Assembly: GCA_018652265.1 (NCBI GenBank)
Contig: JABICL010000018.1
Coordinates: forward strand, 1 to 33,227
Direction of reading: 5' to 3'
Length of the DNA stretch: 33,227 nucleotides
Source: Candidatus Peribacteria bacterium
Lineage (GTDB): Bacteria > Patescibacteriota > Gracilibacteria > Peribacterales > Peribacteraceae
The notes beneath the pieces were generated by a model. It ran no database searches. It was given only the letters and a program-made list of their open reading frames with translations, and was not told where the DNA came from. Below are positions 32,031-33,227 of the stretch, in pieces; position 1 is the stretch's first letter, and every line of letters begins with the position of its first letter. A program made the translations under genes and the position numbers.

Positions 32031-33227
32031 CTATAACAACCACCTCAGAAACCACGGCACATAAACCCCCGTCTGTGGCATGTTCTCTAAATTGTAGTTT
32101 TGATTCACCCCGTTTGTAATTGAATCTGGATCAATAGATAGTTCGTCATCAAAAATATCTGGGATACCATCATTGTCATCATCTTCATCAAAGATATCTG
32201 GAATACCGTCTCCATCTGTGTCTTTGTTATCTGGATCTAATGAATCTGGGATACCGTCTCCATCGTCATCGTCATCTAAATAATCTGGAATACCGTCATT
32301 GTCATCATCGTCGTCAAAGATATCTGAAATTCCATCTCCGTCTGTATCTCTACGATCAGGATCTTCAAAATCTAGTATCCCATCTCCATCTGCATCTAAG
32401 TCATCTATATCTAATATTCCATCGTTATCGTCATCATTATCGAATAGATCTGGAATACCGTCTCCATCTGAATCTTTGCGATCGTAATCTATGTAATCAG
32501 GAATTCCATCTCCGTCTGCATCATTATCAAAAATATCTAATATTCCATCATTGTCATCATCGTCATCCAGGTAATCTGGAATGCCGTCCCCGTCTTTATC
32601 ATCATCCAAATAATCTGGAATACCATCATCATCGTCGTCATTATCGAATAAATCTGGAACTCCATCAAAGTCTGAATCTATATTGAGTAGTAGATCTAGA
32701 ATGTCACCTGAAATATTTGGAAAATCTCCTAAATCAAAATCAGGGATATTTAATCCTAGATTTCCATCACCTATATTTACTGGGAATAAATTGGAGCCGT
32801 CTGCATCATCTCCATTTTTGTAAGCAAGCATGTTAGATATGTAATCTGCAAACGGGCTATCTCCATTTGGATCATTTGGATCTGCACCAGTAATTCCATT
32901 CCCAAAGCCAGGCAAATTAATTCCATTACCTAGATCTCCAATGGAACCTCTTATGCCAGAACCTATATCTCTTACAGAATCTCTCAAGCCACTTCCGATT
33001 CCACCTAGGTTCAATCCATTTGAACTTATGCCGCCCAAGCCAAGATTCCCAAGTCCTCCACCGGAGGGAATACCCCTATAGCCAGAAGGCAAACTTCTAG
33101 ATCCTCCACCTCCGCCAGAAGAAGAGCTACCACCTCCGCCAAAACTTAATCCACCTCCTCCACATGGCCTTTTGTAATCAATTACATTTATAGGCTGAGT
33201 AAGACAGTAGCCTATCGGATCTCGAAC
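32031..33227 (-). CDS. thrombospondin-type-3 calcium-binding surface protein, 5' end outside window
   Basis: The frame stays open to the window edge, so the start is missing; 398 codons are visible. In order: a segment with two Cys (about 33162-33206), a Gly/Ser linker (33093-33161), Gly-rich low-complexity sequence, then from about 32690 to 32120 an array of ~12 TSP3-type Ca-binding repeats (DGDGIPDYLDDDDDNDGILD kind). The end has MPQTG followed by only VYVPWFLRWLL. TSP3 arrays form rigid Ca-loaded stalks in secreted adhesins. MPQTG fits a sortase-type motif, but the hydrophobic tail is short and lacks a clear basic end. Plus-strand His-rich readings across the array are shadows. Confidence 0.85.
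   Translation of the reverse strand, partial: VRDPIGYCLTQPINVIDYKRPCGGGGLSFGGGGSSSSGGGGGSRSLPSGYRGIPSGGGLGNLGLGGISSNGLNLGGIGSGLRDSVRDIGSGIRGSIGDLGNGINLPGFGNGITGADPNDPNGDSPFADYISNMLAYKNGDDADGSNLFPVNIGDGNLGLNIPDFDLGDFPNISGDILDLLLNIDSDFDGVPDLFDNDDDDDGIPDYLDDDKDGDGIPDYLDDDDDNDGILDIFDNDADGDGIPDYIDYDRKDSDGDGIPDLFDNDDDNDGILDIDDLDADGDGILDFEDPDRRDTDGDGISDIFDDDDDNDGIPDYLDDDDDGDGIPDSLDPDNKDTDGDGIPDIFDEDDDNDGIPDIFDDELSIDPDSITNGVNQNYNLENMPQTGVYVPWFLRWLL

Noticed and set aside
32240-32686. Plus-strand His/Arg-rich reading frame
   Set aside because: It is the antisense shadow of the Asp-rich TSP3 repeats.
1-33227. Prophage, insertion sequence or restriction/defence system
   Set aside because: No transposase, integrase, capsid, terminase, methylase or nuclease motifs were seen in any frame.

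Overview
The window comes from an AT-rich bacterial chromosome. It most resembles the Patescibacteria (candidate phyla radiation), with Peregrinibacteria as my best guess. The reasons are many lineage-specific secreted proteins, small conserved proteins I associate with that group from memory, very few metabolic genes, almost no Shine-Dalgarno sites, and repeat debris in most gaps. TGA serves as a normal stop (6779-6781 in an ATGA overlap, also 4825-4827 and 27081-27083), so the UGA=Gly code of Gracilibacteria/Absconditabacteria does not apply.

Layout. 1-4830: a small secreted protein, a GT-C membrane protein with TPRs (TMTC/O-mannosyltransferase-like), and three small proteins of unknown function, two of them paralogues with identical promoter geometry. 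4825-13036: a tightly packed minus-strand operon of five exported proteins with two dockerin-bearing and at least two cohesin-like members, a self-contained non-catalytic surface assembly. 13139-15760: holA, a small patescibacterial protein, greA and an anchored protein. 15761-16360: no intact gene; it holds a degraded PKD-like fragment and a possible plus-strand structured RNA ending in a terminator. 16361-21817: a TPR protein, then a minus-strand run of surface Ig/FnIII protein, PfkB kinase and a conserved small protein. 21869-24202: lipoproteins, a RimK-like ATP-grasp ligase followed by a 46-residue histone-H1-like lysine protein, and tRNA-Cys. 24192-27071: a VCBS/SLH surface protein. 27081-30389: carB of the Bacteroidetes/eukaryote (CAD) type. 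30657-33227: a NEW3/PKD-like secreted protein with a basic tail, and a thrombospondin-type-3 calcium-binding protein cut by the window end.

Cross-cutting signals. (1) Many genes have a -10 box ending only 6-11 nt before the start codon and no Shine-Dalgarno, implying leaderless or very short-leader mRNAs. (2) Arrays built on a strict 7-bp period occur at six loci, including inside the GT-C gene (twice) and carB, and across the end of the 4825-5637 gene. (3) Palindromic MITE-like elements lie between genes and once in frame inside pfkB. (4) Several surface proteins end in sortase-like signals (MPQTG, MPQSG, QPATG), but no sortase is present here.

Most of the coding capacity is for building and decorating a cell surface: exported Ig-like, cohesin, dockerin, SLH and TSP3 proteins, a probable protein O-glycosyltransferase and lipoproteins, with scattered housekeeping genes.
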